Assembly: GCA_965206315.1 (NCBI GenBank)
Contig: OZ242210.1
Span: forward strand, 806,001 to 870,000
Direction of reading: 5' to 3'
Length of the DNA stretch: 64,000 nucleotides
Source of the DNA: Bin16 sp965206315
Lineage (GTDB): Bacteria > Chloroflexota > Dehalococcoidia > Lucifugimonadales > Australimonadaceae
Under the pieces are notes generated by a model that had not been told where the DNA came from, did not search any database, and saw only the letters and a list, made by a program, of their open reading frames with translations. The translations under genes were made by a program, and so were the position numbers. Below, in pieces: positions 51,721 through 60,872 of this stretch. Each line of letters starts with the position of its first letter. Position 1 is the stretch's first letter.

Positions 51721-52986
51721 GTGGCCGACCCTCCAGACCGACGAACAGAAACCGCTGAACCAGCGCCCAGCGCGGGAAGAGTCAGCCCCTGGGGCTCGCT
51801 CGCCTTCGCCAACTTCCGGTGGGTGCTCGTCAGTTTCGTCGTCGGCTTCATGGGCTTCCAGATACGACAGGTGACCAACCTGTGGGTGATCTGGGAGCTG
51901 ACCGGTTCCACGCTCAGCCTCGGCCTGCTCGGCATCTTCCAGTTCGCTCCGATGCTCATCCTCGTGTTCATCGGCGGTTCGATAGCCGACATCGTCGACC
52001 GGCGGACGCTGCTCATCCTGACGCAGGCGGGCAATTTCCTGCTCGCAGGCGTCCTTGCAACGCTCTTTCTCACGGACAACATCCAGGTGTGGCATATCTA
52101 CACGACCACGCTCGTCACCTCCGCAGTGAACACCTTCGAGGGGCCTGCGCGGATGGCGATGCTGCCCCGTCTCGTGCCGCGCACGCACATGATGAATGCG
52201 ATCACGATGAACCAGGCGGCGCGGCATGCCTCCATGCTCATCGGCCCCGCGATCGGCGGGCTGCTCATCGGCCTGGTCGGGCCGGGCTGGACGTACGCCG
52301 CGGTCTTCGTAGTGTTTATCCCCACGGTCGGCGCGCTGTTCCTCGTCAGCCCGATGCCGCCCGACCCATCCGTGGGACGGCGGCGCATGGACATGAGTTC
52401 GATGCTTGCGGGGTTCCGCTTCATCTTCAGCACGCACGCGATACTCGTGATGCTGCTGTTGGACGTCGTGGCGATGTTCTTCACACACCACCGGGGCCTG
52501 ATGCCCGTGTTCGAGGAGATCCTGAATGCAGGCTCGTTCGGCTACGGGCTGCTCTTCTCCGCTCCGGCTGCGGGCTTCCTGGTCGGCTCCGGCGCGCTTC
52601 TGCTCCTCGGCGACTTCAAGCACAAAGGCGCGATGGTCGTGGGCTCCTACGCCGCCTATCTCGTTTCCATGGCGATGTTCGCGCTGTCGACCAACTTCCT
52701 GCTCTCCCTCGCGGCGCTTGCGCTGGTGGGCGCCACGGACGGCATCGGCGCGATCATGCGCTCGACCATCGTGCAGATGGCGGTACCGGACGACATACGA
52801 GGCCGCACGACGGCGGTGCTGCAGCTCTCGAACCGTGGCGGGCCGTCGCTGGGACAGGTCATCGTCGGCGCGATGGCGGCTGCCCTGCTCGCACCGAACG
52901 CGCTGCTTGTGGGCACTGCCATCGGCGCCGCAACGCTGGTCATCGCACTGCTCCTGGTACGCGACATCGTTCGGTATCAGAGCTGA
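51721..52986 (+). CDS. MFS transporter, MFS_3 (EntS-like) type
   Basis: Permease of 421 residues. The GTG at 51721 is chosen because AGGAG lies five bases upstream. Features are FRWVLVSFVVGFMGFQIRQV, GGSIADIVDRRTLLILTQ and PRLVPRTHMMNAITMNQAARH, which fit the MFS_3 group of exporters. A hydrophilic N-terminal segment of about 25 residues precedes the first membrane span. Substrate is unknown. Confidence 0.82.
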   Translation: MADPPDRRTETAEPAPSAGRVSPWGSLAFANFRWVLVSFVVGFMGFQIRQVTNLWVIWELTGSTLSLGLLGIFQFAPMLILVFIGGSIADIVDRRTLLILTQAGNFLLAGVLATLFLTDNIQVWHIYTTTLVTSAVNTFEGPARMAMLPRLVPRTHMMNAITMNQAARHASMLIGPAIGGLLIGLVGPGWTYAAVFVVFIPTVGALFLVSPMPPDPSVGRRRMDMSSMLAGFRFIFSTHAILVMLLLDVVAMFFTHHRGLMPVFEEILNAGSFGYGLLFSAPAAGFLVGSGALLLLGDFKHKGAMVVGSYAAYLVSMAMFALSTNFLLSLAALALVGATDGIGAIMRSTIVQMAVPDDIRGRTTAVLQLSNRGGPSLGQVIVGAMAAALLAPNALLVGTAIGAATLVIALLLVRDIVRYQS

Positions 52987-53338
52987 CACGCCCACTCCGC
53001 CCCGCTTGGGAGCGCTTGTGGGGAGCAGTCCTGCACCCCTTTCGGACAGGGCACCCACAAGGGATGCCCCTACACCAGACACCGCCTCACAAACCCCTCC
53101 GAGAGCCCTCACGCACACGCTGAAGCGCGTTGCCCGAGAGGATTCCGCGCGCTAAAGCGCGGACTACGCTGCGCTCCGCTCGGAATGACAATCCCCACCG
53201 CCCTGCCGGTTCACCCTCACCCCAACCCTCTCCCCTCATAGGGAGAGGGGGCCAGGCAGGGCACCCGCAGCGAATCGCGTGTGGTAGTACAATCGCTCAT
53301 CGGCAAGCGCGTTCCAAAATCCGGCGGGGAGGGACAGG
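52987..53338. other. Gene-free spacer with dispersed repeats
   Basis: About 352 bases. It contains family B repeat gggcacccacaagggatgcc at 53049-53077 and the palindrome ccctctcccctcatagggag at 53226-53251. TACAAT at 53288 is a possible -10 for the next gene. No RNA gene is recognised. Confidence 0.65.
53049..53077. repeat. Dispersed repeat family B, copy 1
   Basis: The unit has arms GGGCA and TGCCC around cccacaaggga, followed by cctacacca. It recurs at 58484 and 63061, and in both those places family A follows within a few bases. Confidence 0.75.
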
Positions 53339-54592
53339 ATGGCCACAGCAACCCAAGTCTCCACCGAGCCCGAGCTACGCGACCACGTGGCGGCCGGCGC
53401 CGTCATCACCAGCCACACGCTGCAGCACCTGTACGGACACGCATTCTGGGTGATACTCCCAACCATCTATGGGGCGTTGGGGCTCAACCCGATAACGGCG
53501 GGCCTCGTCGGGACCGTGCGGCAGGTGGGCAGCGGAGTCTCCTCGACGGTGGGCGGCTTCCTGGTGGACCGGCTGCAGCACCGGCGTCTCATGATCCTGT
53601 ACCTGAGCCTCACCGCAATGGGGCTGGGGTACTTCCTGGTGGGCGCCGCGCCGACCTACGTGCTCATACTCGGGGCCCTGATGGTCGCCTCGATAGCCGG
53701 GTCGATATGGCACCCCACCGCGCGCGGGCTCCTTTCCCAGATATACCCGCGGCGCAGGGGGTTCATGATCACGGTCGACCGCTCGGCCGGGTCGATAGGC
53801 GACAGCGCCGGCCCGCTCCTGGCGGGGTTCCTCCTGGCATACCTGCTCTGGCAGCAGATATTCCTCGCGGCGTTCCCGCTCGCACTCATCTTCATGTTCT
53901 TCCTCTGGACGCTCCTCCGCCGCTCGGAGGCGTTCCAGAACGTCGGTGCGCGTTCGAGGGGTGAGTCCCGTCCGATCGGCGCGCAGCTGCGCGAGATCAA
54001 GGGTCTCTTCAAGGAGAACAGCCGGATCCTCACGCTGCTCATCCTGATCAAGGCGGTCGCGGGGTTCGGGCAGGGCGGCCTCTTCCTGTGGCTACCGCTG
54101 TACCTGTCGGAACAGTTGGGCATGAGCGAGATCGGCATCGGGTTCCATCTCGCCCTGCTGACGGCCATGGGCACCATCACCAACCCCGCTTTCGGGTACC
54201 TGTCGGACCGCATCGGGCGCATGCCCGTCATCGTCATCGCTCTGACCGCCAAGGTAGCGATAGCCGTACTCCTCGCGCTCTCCGGCGCAGGCGCCATGTT
54301 CACGCTGCTCGTTGGGGTGATGGGGGCGTTCAACTTCGTGGTCAACCCGCTGGTGCAGACGTGGGCGTTGGACATCGCTCACGGGCGCAGGCTGGAAGGG
54401 TCGACGCTTGGCGTGCTGGACGGAGCGAACTTCATCTTCACGGGCATCGGGCCGCTGCTGGTCGGCGTGGTCGTGGCCACCTGGGGATTCGAGTCGCTGT
54501 TCTGGTACATCGCGGCGATCAGCGCGGCGGCGCTGGTGGTGGTCATGTTCACGCTGCCGTTCGCTCGTGCGGGCTGGCAGAACCGCATGTAG
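53339..54592 (+). CDS. MFS transporter
   Basis: Permease of 417 residues, about 12 segments. The first segment ITSHTLQHLYGHAFWVILPTI resembles the MFS protein at 28911 with its GHGFQHMYADGF. Other features are GGFLVDRLQHRRLMILYL and GYLSDRIGRMPVIVIALTAK. GAGGGACAGG precedes the ATG. Substrate is unknown. Confidence 0.85.
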   Translation: MATATQVSTEPELRDHVAAGAVITSHTLQHLYGHAFWVILPTIYGALGLNPITAGLVGTVRQVGSGVSSTVGGFLVDRLQHRRLMILYLSLTAMGLGYFLVGAAPTYVLILGALMVASIAGSIWHPTARGLLSQIYPRRRGFMITVDRSAGSIGDSAGPLLAGFLLAYLLWQQIFLAAFPLALIFMFFLWTLLRRSEAFQNVGARSRGESRPIGAQLREIKGLFKENSRILTLLILIKAVAGFGQGGLFLWLPLYLSEQLGMSEIGIGFHLALLTAMGTITNPAFGYLSDRIGRMPVIVIALTAKVAIAVLLALSGAGAMFTLLVGVMGAFNFVVNPLVQTWALDIAHGRRLEGSTLGVLDGANFIFTGIGPLLVGVVVATWGFESLFWYIAAISAAALVVVMFTLPFARAGWQNRM

Positions 54593-54758
54593 GCCGGCCC
54601 TCACCCGCCAGGTTCACCCCCATCCCCGCATCAAGTACGGGGCAGGCTCTAACCTTCCCCCGTCAAGGGCTGATGGGGATATGCAGAGGAGTGTCCCAGC
54701 GGTGACACGGAAGGCGCCCACCACCTCCCAGACCCCACCGCGTGACCTGACGGTCACC

Positions 54759-54768
54759 CTGGATTCCC
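54759..54768. repeat. Left half of a family A palindrome split by the IS30 element
   Basis: CTGGATTCCC stops where IS sequence begins (taagttcac). The right half, TTCCCGCCTGCGCGGGAATG, resumes at 55798. TTCCC occurs on both sides and may be a target duplication. Confidence 0.7.
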
Positions 54769-55797
54769 TAAGTTCACAAACGAAGTGCAACACCTCATTA
54801 GGGTGTTGCCATGGGAAAGCACTATCAGCAGGTCTCCATTGAAGAGCGGTGTGCGATTGCCCGCTTACAAGCCGAGGGACACTCGGTCCGGCAAATCGCT
54901 GCAGCTCTGGATCGCGCGCCATCGACGGTTGCTCGGGAACTGAAGCGCAACAGATCGAAGAGGGATGGCTATCAGCCACGGTATGCAGAACAGCAGGCGC
55001 GAGCCCGTCGTTGGAGCGGAGCACGGCTGGAGCGTGATGGTCCTCTGCGAGAAGAGGTGCTTGCCGCCCTTGGGAGAGGGTGGTCGCCGGAGGAAGTCGT
55101 GAACCGACTCGCCCTGGTGAAAGGCAGACGCATCATCTCCCACGAGAGCATCTACCGGTTCATCTACGGGCAGATCAGACGGACGAAGGACTACACGTGG
55201 CGCCACTACCTGCCGCGAGGGAAGTCGAAGCGGGGCCGGCGCGGGCGCGGGGGAGGCAGTCCGGCCTCGTTCATCCGTCTGCGTCGACCGCTCTCGGAGC
55301 GGCCTGCATCGGCAGCAGACCGGCGAGAGCCTGGGCACTGGGAGGCGGACCTGATGCTGTTCAGTACCTACGGCCAGGCTGTGTTGACGCTGCATGAGCG
55401 GCATTCGCGGCTGCTGATTGCGGTGCGTCCTCCGGGAAAGGCCTCGGGGCCGATTGCCCGTGTGATGTCGGGGGCATTGGGAAGGTTCCCGCCGCAACTG
55501 CGCCGAACGGTGACGTTCGACAACGGGACGGAGTTCGCGCGGCATCACGAGTTGCACGCGCTTGGGATGGAGACCTTCTTCTGTGACACCCACGCCCCGT
55601 GGCAGAAGGGAGGTGTGGAGAATGCGATCGGTAGGATGCGCCGGATGCTGCCACAGAAGACTGACCTCGTCACTGTGACGGACGAGCAGTTTGCAGAGCT
55701 CGTGCAGGCCTACAACAATACGCCGCGCAAGTGCCTCGGCTACCGGACCCCGGCCGAGGTCCTAGACCAGGTGTTGCACTTCGAATGTGAATTCACC
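54769..55797 (+). mobile_element. IS30-family insertion sequence
   Basis: Element of about 1,029 bases with one transposase gene. Terminal inverted repeats are TTCACAAACGAAGTGCAACACC (54773-54794, shown to 22 bases as two parts: TTCACAAACG and AAGTGCAACACC) and its counterpart at 55770-55791, agreeing at 20 of 22 positions. The ends are placed by the split family A palindrome. Exact ends are uncertain by a few bases, since IS30 elements normally make 2-3 base duplications. Confidence 0.8.
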
Positions 55798-55818
55798 TTC
55801 CCGCCTGCGCGGGAATGA
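54811..55818 (+). CDS. IS30-family transposase
   Basis: DDE transposase of 335 residues. The N-terminal helix-turn-helix is around IARLQAEGHSVRQIAAALDRAPSTVARELKRN (16-47, shown in part). Catalytic residues are Asp180 in GHWEADLM, Asp237 in VTFDNGTEF and Glu270 in KGGVENAIGRMRR, a DD33E pattern. The frame is intact. The last six residues FPPARE and the TGA stop are read from the flanking palindromic repeat beyond the right inverted repeat, so the native IS seems to lack its own stop in this frame. Confidence 0.93.
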   Translation: MGKHYQQVSIEERCAIARLQAEGHSVRQIAAALDRAPSTVARELKRNRSKRDGYQPRYAEQQARARRWSGARLERDGPLREEVLAALGRGWSPEEVVNRLALVKGRRIISHESIYRFIYGQIRRTKDYTWRHYLPRGKSKRGRRGRGGGSPASFIRLRRPLSERPASAADRREPGHWEADLMLFSTYGQAVLTLHERHSRLLIAVRPPGKASGPIARVMSGALGRFPPQLRRTVTFDNGTEFARHHELHALGMETFFCDTHAPWQKGGVENAIGRMRRMLPQKTDLVTVTDEQFAELVQAYNNTPRKCLGYRTPAEVLDQVLHFECEFTFPPARE

Positions 55819-55881
55819 CGGTGTAAGGCGCGAGGTGGCGGGAGGGGCTATGATGCGGGCACCGTTCGCTGGCAGCATCAC

Positions 55882-57156
55882 TTGAAGCGTACCGACCAAC
55901 CTCCGCGCAAGCCCCGTTTCTTCTACGGATGGGTCGTCGTAGCCGTCGCGGCGCTGGGCACGTTCAGCTCGAGCACGGAGACGTTCCCGGTCCTGAGCAT
56001 CTTCCTGAAGCCCATCACGGAGGAGTTCGGCTGGACGCGGGCGGAGTTCACCGGCGCCATCAGCCTCGGGGGGCTGGTCGGGAGCGGGGCGGCGCTGGCG
56101 ACGGGCCCCATCGTGGACCGGTTCGGCCCGCGCTGGGCGCTCACGTTCGCGTACACGCTCATCGGCGTGACGTTCGTCCTCATGTACTTCATGTCGGAGC
56201 TGTGGCACCTGTACGGGCTGCAGATATTCGCGCGGAGCATGAACACGGGCGTCCTCTCCGTCGCCTCGGCGGTCATCGTGCCGAACTGGTTCATCGCCAA
56301 GCGCGGGAAGGCGACCGCGCTCGCCGGGCTCGGCTTCCCCGCCGGGTCGTCGCTCATACCGCTGTTCATCGCTTTCATGGTCAGCGTGTACAGCTGGCGT
56401 GAGGCGTCGCTCGGCGCGGGGGTCATGATCCTCATCGTCTCTGCCGTCCCCACCGCGCTGCTGCTGCGGCGCAGGCCGGAGGACATGGGCCTGCGGCCGG
56501 ACGGCGCGCCGCCGGAGTCCGCGTCGGACACGCCGTCCCGCGACCTGCGCATGACCGACCGCTCCATGCGGCTGGGGCAGGCGGCGCGGCACCCCGCGCT
56601 CTACCTGCTCATCATCGCGGTCTCGCTGTGGTGGTTCGGACGCACCGGTGTCATGCTCCACGCCGTGCCGTACATGACGGACTCCGGCCTCTCCGATGCG
56701 GTCGCGGTGGGTGCGCTGGCCGTCCACTCGGCGATCGGTGCGATCGGGGCGTTCGCGGCGGGGTTCCTGCGCGACAAGATCAGCGTGCGGTACCTCATCG
56801 CGGGCGACTTCCTGATGAACGGGCTCGCGTTCGTGCTGCTGCTTGCCGTGGACACGCCGCTGCTGGCGATGGCGTGGGGCGTGTTCTACGGACTGTCGCA
56901 GGGGGCTGCCGTGACGCTGCAGCGGCTGGCGTTCGCGGATTACTACGGGCGGCGGCACCTCGGCTCGATCGAGGGCGTCGCGCGGGCGTTCACGAACGTG
57001 ACGCAGGCGGCGGGCCCGCTCGTGGCAGCCCTGGCATTCGACGTGACAGGCAGCTACCGCATCATCTTCGTGGTGTTCGTGGTGTCGAACGTCGTTGCAG
57101 CGGTGCTCGCGGGGGCGGCGAAGCCGCCTGAGATACCCGAGGAGGGACAAGAGTAA
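55882..57156 (+). CDS. MFS transporter, monocarboxylate/oxalate-formate-like
   Basis: Permease of 424 residues with TTG start at 55882. The N-terminal RFFYGWVVVAVAALGTFSSST and FLKPITEEFGWTRAEFTGAIS are typical of the MCT/OFA-like MFS group that carries organic acids. GPIVDRFGPRWALTFAYTLI is the loop 2-3 motif. TATGAT at 55849 may be the -10. It lies directly after the IS30 element, so its expression could have been affected by that insertion. Confidence 0.82.
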   Translation: MKRTDQPPRKPRFFYGWVVVAVAALGTFSSSTETFPVLSIFLKPITEEFGWTRAEFTGAISLGGLVGSGAALATGPIVDRFGPRWALTFAYTLIGVTFVLMYFMSELWHLYGLQIFARSMNTGVLSVASAVIVPNWFIAKRGKATALAGLGFPAGSSLIPLFIAFMVSVYSWREASLGAGVMILIVSAVPTALLLRRRPEDMGLRPDGAPPESASDTPSRDLRMTDRSMRLGQAARHPALYLLIIAVSLWWFGRTGVMLHAVPYMTDSGLSDAVAVGALAVHSAIGAIGAFAAGFLRDKISVRYLIAGDFLMNGLAFVLLLAVDTPLLAMAWGVFYGLSQGAAVTLQRLAFADYYGRRHLGSIEGVARAFTNVTQAAGPLVAALAFDVTGSYRIIFVVFVVSNVVAAVLAGAAKPPEIPEEGQE

Positions 57157-57178
57157 GGGCGCCCGCGCGGGCGCCCTT
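57155..57178. terminator. Terminator-like hairpin between convergent genes
   Basis: AAGGGCGCCC-GCGC-GGGCGCCCTT is a perfect ten-base-pair palindrome overlapping the MFS stop codon. No T-run follows, so it may act as a roadblock or work in both directions between the convergent MFS and guaB3-like genes. Confidence 0.55.
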
Positions 57179-57188
57179 GCATTGCTCC

Positions 57189-57218
57189 CTGGATTCCCGC
57201 CTTCGCGGGAATGACGGG
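57189..57218. repeat. Dispersed palindrome family A, copy 3
   Basis: The unit with arms ATTCCCGC/GCGGGAAT lies just before the stop of the minus-strand IMP dehydrogenase-like gene, downstream of the hairpin. Confidence 0.8.
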
Positions 57219-57224
57219 TTGTCC

Positions 57225-58376
57225 CTAGATCTGGCCGGAGCGCTGGAAGACCTTGCCCTCGGTGGCGATGGTGGGGGCGACGACGAGCTCGGCACGCTCA
57301 TGGAACTCGGGGATGGTCTGCGCGCCGACCATGCTCATGCACATCTGCAGCGCGCCCACGAGGTTGTGCGTGCCGTCCATGCGGTGGCTGGGGCCGAAGA
57401 GCACCTGCTCCAGGCTGGCGTGCGTGCCGACGTTGATGCGCGTGCCGCGCGGGAGCGCGGGGTGCGGGCTCGCCATGCCCCAGTTGAAGCCCTGGCCGGG
57501 CGCCTCGTAGGTCTGGGCGAACGGGGTGCCGATCATGACGCCATCCGCGCCCGCCGCGATGGCCTTGCAGAGGTCGCCGCCGATGCGGATGCCGCCGTCC
57601 GTGATGACACTGACGTACTTGCCAGTGCGGGAGTAGAACTCGTCGCGCGCAGCGGCGACCTCGAGGGTCGCGGAGACCTGCGGCACGCCGACGCCGGTGA
57701 CGTCGCGGGTCGTGCAGGCGGCGCCGGGTCCGACACCGACGAGGATGCCGTCGATGCCCTGCTCCATCAGTTCGAGGGAGGCGCTGGCGGTGACGGTGTT
57801 GCCGACAACGACCGGGACGCCGATCTCGCGGACGAGGTCGTTCAGCCGCAGGCCGGTGAAGCTGCTGGAGATGTGGCGCGCGGTGGTGACGGTGGACTGG
57901 ACGACGATGATGTCGGCACCGGCCTCGACCGCCAGGGGGGCGAGTCGCTTGGTTCGCGCCGGGGTGACCGACACGGCGGCGACCGCTCCGGCGTCCTTGA
58001 TCTCGCGGACGCGCCGGCCGACGAGGTCCTCGCGGAACTCGGCGGTGTAGACGCGCTGCATGACGTCGGTCGCCTCCTCCTTTGGGGCGGAAGAGATGGC
58101 GTTGAGGGCGTCGGAGGGGTCGTCGTAGCGGCAGTAGAGGCCTTCGAGGTTCATGACGCCGAAACCGCCCGCTTTAGCCATCAACCCCGCAAAGGCGGGG
58201 TTGACGATGGCGTCCATGGCGGAGGCGATGATGGGAATCGAGAAGCGGTATGGTCCGATGGCGAGCTGGGTGACGGAGAGCTCAGGGTTGGTGGTGACGT
58301 CCCCGGGGACGATGGCGACTTCTTCGAATCCGTAGGTCCTTCGGAGTTCCTTTATACGGACTGCTGGTAGCACCAT
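57225..58376 (-). CDS. GuaB3-type IMP dehydrogenase family protein
   Basis: TIM-barrel protein of the IMP dehydrogenase/GMP reductase family, 383 residues, without CBS domains. IPIIASAMDAIVNPAFAGLM and GGFGVMNLEGLYCRYDDP match the GuaB3 subgroup. The active-site Cys is in VGPGAACTTRDVTGVGVPQ. VITDGGIRIGGDLCKAIAAGADGVMIG binds phosphate (shown in part). The start MVLPAVRIKELRR at 58376 is chosen over a longer frame. GuaB3 proteins have been linked to purine interconversion, but the precise reaction is not settled by sequence. Confidence 0.85.
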   Translation of the reverse strand: MVLPAVRIKELRRTYGFEEVAIVPGDVTTNPELSVTQLAIGPYRFSIPIIASAMDAIVNPAFAGLMAKAGGFGVMNLEGLYCRYDDPSDALNAISSAPKEEATDVMQRVYTAEFREDLVGRRVREIKDAGAVAAVSVTPARTKRLAPLAVEAGADIIVVQSTVTTARHISSSFTGLRLNDLVREIGVPVVVGNTVTASASLELMEQGIDGILVGVGPGAACTTRDVTGVGVPQVSATLEVAAARDEFYSRTGKYVSVITDGGIRIGGDLCKAIAAGADGVMIGTPFAQTYEAPGQGFNWGMASPHPALPRGTRINVGTHASLEQVLFGPSHRMDGTHNLVGALQMCMSMVGAQTIPEFHERAELVVAPTIATEGKVFQRSGQI

Positions 58377-58412
58377 CGCACGGCCCCCCTTCGTGTAGTG
58401 GTTATTAGGGCA

Positions 58413-58442
58413 AATGTAGCAAACCGCGGGGGCTCTCGTCAA
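58413..58442 (-). promoter_or_regulatory. Promoter of the GuaB3-type gene
   Basis: On the minus strand TTGACG (58442-58437) and TACATT (58418-58413) are 18 bases apart, matching consensus at 5 and 4 of 6 positions. The leader would be about 30 bases. Confidence 0.55.
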
Positions 58443-58483
58443 CGTTTGGGATAGATTTCACAATCAATTTGAGGCTTTCGCAA

Positions 58484-58544
58484 GGGCACCCACAGGGGCA
58501 CCCCTACACCAGGCCTGGATTCCCGCCTTCGCGGGAATGACGGG
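58484..58544. repeat. Composite of family B and family A repeats
   Basis: Family B (gggcacccacaggggcaccc, 58484-58511) is followed three bases later by family A (58515-58544). The same B-then-A order occurs at 63061-63123. Confidence 0.8.
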
Positions 58545-58551
58545 TGGAGAG

Positions 58552-58932
58552 CTATCCGCCCTGAACCTCGGTGAGGCGCGCGCGTAGGACTCTCTCGACC
58601 AGAGACACCGGCAGGTCGGCGCCTGGCTCGAAGTGGAGCGTCGTGCCCGAGGTCCCGATGCCGGCGGCCTCGAGTTCGTCCTTCATGGCGACCGGGATGG
58701 CCTTGCTCATGGTGTGCAGGGCGCAGTGGCCCCTGGCAGCCGACAGGGCGACGACGTCCTTCCCGAGGCGAAAGATGGGGACCCTGTAGCTGACGCGCTC
58801 AGTGCAGTCGGGGGCGACCGTGTTGACGACGGCGCGCAGCTGCTCGAGCGTGGTGCGGAAGTCGGACGCCTGCGCTGCCAGGTAGTCGTCGATCTCGTGC
58901 GGCGCGTGCCGGTTCGGGCCGGGATCGGTCAT
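58552..58932 (-). CDS. DUF1801 domain protein
   Basis: Small cytoplasmic protein, 126 residues, of the DUF1801/YdhG-like group: EIDDYLAAQASDFRTTLEQLR, then APDCTERVSYRVPIFRLGKD and LHFEPGADLPVSLVERVLRARL. The function of the family is not established. It starts 12 bases after the dctM stop and may be the last gene of the TRAP operon. Confidence 0.8.
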   Translation of the reverse strand: MTDPGPNRHAPHEIDDYLAAQASDFRTTLEQLRAVVNTVAPDCTERVSYRVPIFRLGKDVVALSAARGHCALHTMSKAIPVAMKDELEAAGIGTSGTTLHFEPGADLPVSLVERVLRARLTEVQGG

Positions 58933-58944
58933 CGTGCAACGTCT

Positions 58945-60255
58945 CTAGTTGAGGACGCGGTTGGGGAGCCAGAGGACGATCTGGGGGAAGAGGATGAGGA
59001 TGCCCATGGCCGCCGCGTCCATGATGATGAAGGGTATCTGGGCGCGGAAGATCGTTCCTATCGAGATGTGCGGCAGCACTCCTTTGACGACGAAGAGCGT
59101 GAGACCGAAGGGGGGCGATTCGTTGCCGATGACGATGTTGATGAGGAAGAGGATGTAGAACCAGATGGGGTCCCAGCCGAACGCGGGTATCAGCGGAGCG
59201 ACGATGGGGATGGTGATGAGCATGATGGCGACGGGGTCGACGAAGAGGCCCAGGATGATGACGGCGAGCTGGATCAGCAGCAGGAGGACGATGGGGCTGA
59301 CGTCGAGCCCCGTGACGAACTCAAGCAGGCCCTGGGTCGCGCCGGTCATGGCCAGCACCTGTCCGAACCCCTTCGCGCCCGCCACGATGAGGAGGATCAT
59401 GGTGGCGATGCGCACGACGCCCATGACCGAGTTCGCAAGCACCTTGAGGTTCAGCCGCCGGTAGAGCGCGGTCACCACGATCGCGGCCAGGGCGCCGGTC
59501 GCCGCGGCCTCGCTCGGCGTCGCGATGCCGAGGATGATGAACCCCATAACGCTGAAGATGACGACGCCGAGCGGCAGGAGCTTGGCCGCCAGGACGATCT
59601 TCTCCATCCACGTGACCGACTCGTACGGGTAGCTTGGCGTCAGGGAGGGGTTGAGGTATGCCCGTACGCCGATGTAGACGGCGTAGATGCCCGCAATCAT
59701 CAGCCCGGGGATGAGGCCGGCGATCAGCAGACGCCCCGCCGAGACGCTCGCGAGACTGGCCAGCAGCACCGCAAGCGCGCTCGGCGGGATGATGGCCGCG
59801 AGCAGACCGGACGACGTGATGACACCGATGCTCAGCTTGGGGTCGTACCCGCGGCGCTCCATGTCCGGGTAGAGGGTCGATGCGATGAGGGCAGTGTCGG
59901 CCATGCCCGCTCCGCTCAACGTGGCGAGCCCCGTCCCCGCGCCGAGCGACACGAAGAGCAGCCGGGCCCGCACCCTGCCGATCCACTTGTCCGTCGCCTC
60001 CATGACCATGTCGATGACGCGGGAGTGGAACAGCACCTCTCCCATGAGGAAGAACATGGGTATGGCGATGAGCGTGAAGGTGGTGACGGAGTCGAACACG
60101 CTCCCGATGATGAGTGTGAGGCCGACAGTGCCGCCGGTGAGGAGCACGAGTCCGACGATGTTCAGCCCGAGGAACGCGAACGCAACCGGTATGCCGGTCA
60201 GGAAGGCGATGATGAGCGAGCCGAAGATGATGCCGAGGACGAGCCACCACTCCAT
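58945..60255 (-). CDS. dctM: TRAP transporter large permease DctM
   Basis: Large membrane subunit, 436 residues with about 12 hydrophobic segments. Features are TGIPVAFAFLGLNIVGLVLL, GVITSSGLLAAIIPPSALAVLLA (typical IPPS motif) and IPIVAPLIPAFGWDPIWFYILFL (shown in part). It moves an organic acid or related solute with sodium. It follows dctQ by 41 bases. Confidence 0.93.
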   Translation of the reverse strand: MEWWLVLGIIFGSLIIAFLTGIPVAFAFLGLNIVGLVLLTGGTVGLTLIIGSVFDSVTTFTLIAIPMFFLMGEVLFHSRVIDMVMEATDKWIGRVRARLLFVSLGAGTGLATLSGAGMADTALIASTLYPDMERRGYDPKLSIGVITSSGLLAAIIPPSALAVLLASLASVSAGRLLIAGLIPGLMIAGIYAVYIGVRAYLNPSLTPSYPYESVTWMEKIVLAAKLLPLGVVIFSVMGFIILGIATPSEAAATGALAAIVVTALYRRLNLKVLANSVMGVVRIATMILLIVAGAKGFGQVLAMTGATQGLLEFVTGLDVSPIVLLLLIQLAVIILGLFVDPVAIMLITIPIVAPLIPAFGWDPIWFYILFLINIVIGNESPPFGLTLFVVKGVLPHISIGTIFRAQIPFIIMDAAAMGILILFPQIVLWLPNRVLN

Positions 60256-60296
60256 GGCTCAATCCTCCCTTCCACCCACGAGGCAGCGTATCGCTT

Positions 60297-60857
60297 TCAC
60301 AGCGACGACGCTCCCTCACGGGCCTCAGCCTGTGCCGCCGACTCGCGGGTTGCCCGCGCGAAGCCAACGGCCTGGCGCGTGAACTCGATGGCAAGGAGCA
60401 GGAATCCGAACGGGATGACCCACCAGAGAGCCGCCTGGGGCACCTCGATGGCGGCGCCACGGTAGAAGTTGCCGAACCGGATGGACTCGAGCGTGGAGTC
60501 CGTCGTGACCCATGCAAGGACGAGGCTGACGACCGCTCCGAGAACCGAGGAGAAGAGGTTGAGCAGCCGCGCGCGGCGGGGGTCGAGGCGTTCCACCAGC
60601 AGCAGCATCCGCGCATGTCCGTTCTCGTGCAGGATGTGCGCCGACGCTAGGAAGGTGACGAACAGGAGGATGTACTCGCCTCCCTCCACTATCCAAGTGA
60701 GCGAATCATCGAAGAGCCAGCGCATGACGACGTTCGCGCCGATGGAGAGGGCCAGCGCCATGATGAGCACGCCGGAGGCGTAGAACCCGTAGCGCACGAG
60801 GCCGTCGTAGACGGCGGCAATGCGGGCGAGGTAGGTGCCGAGCCGGTCCTGGGTCAT
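60297..60857 (-). CDS. dctQ: TRAP transporter small permease DctQ
   Basis: Small membrane subunit, 186 residues with four hydrophobic segments. GANVVMRWLFDDSLTWIVEGGEYILLF with the conserved Arg and Glu is typical, as is AALWWVIPFGFLLLAIEF. It lies between the hydrolase and dctM, 15 bases after the hydrolase stop. Confidence 0.9.
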   Translation of the reverse strand: MTQDRLGTYLARIAAVYDGLVRYGFYASGVLIMALALSIGANVVMRWLFDDSLTWIVEGGEYILLFVTFLASAHILHENGHARMLLLVERLDPRRARLLNLFSSVLGAVVSLVLAWVTTDSTLESIRFGNFYRGAAIEVPQAALWWVIPFGFLLLAIEFTRQAVGFARATRESAAQAEAREGASSL

Positions 60858-60872
60858 GCGCGGTCTCCGGCC

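Noticed and set aside
51337..53118. A minus-strand frame of 593 codons.
   Set aside because: It is antisense to the MFS_3 gene and passes through dispersed repeats. It has no family motif.
58633..60465. A plus-strand frame of 610 codons rich in Asp, Glu and Arg.
   Set aside because: It is antisense to dctM and dctQ, which show clear family motifs. The charged composition is what a GC-rich membrane gene gives on the other strand.
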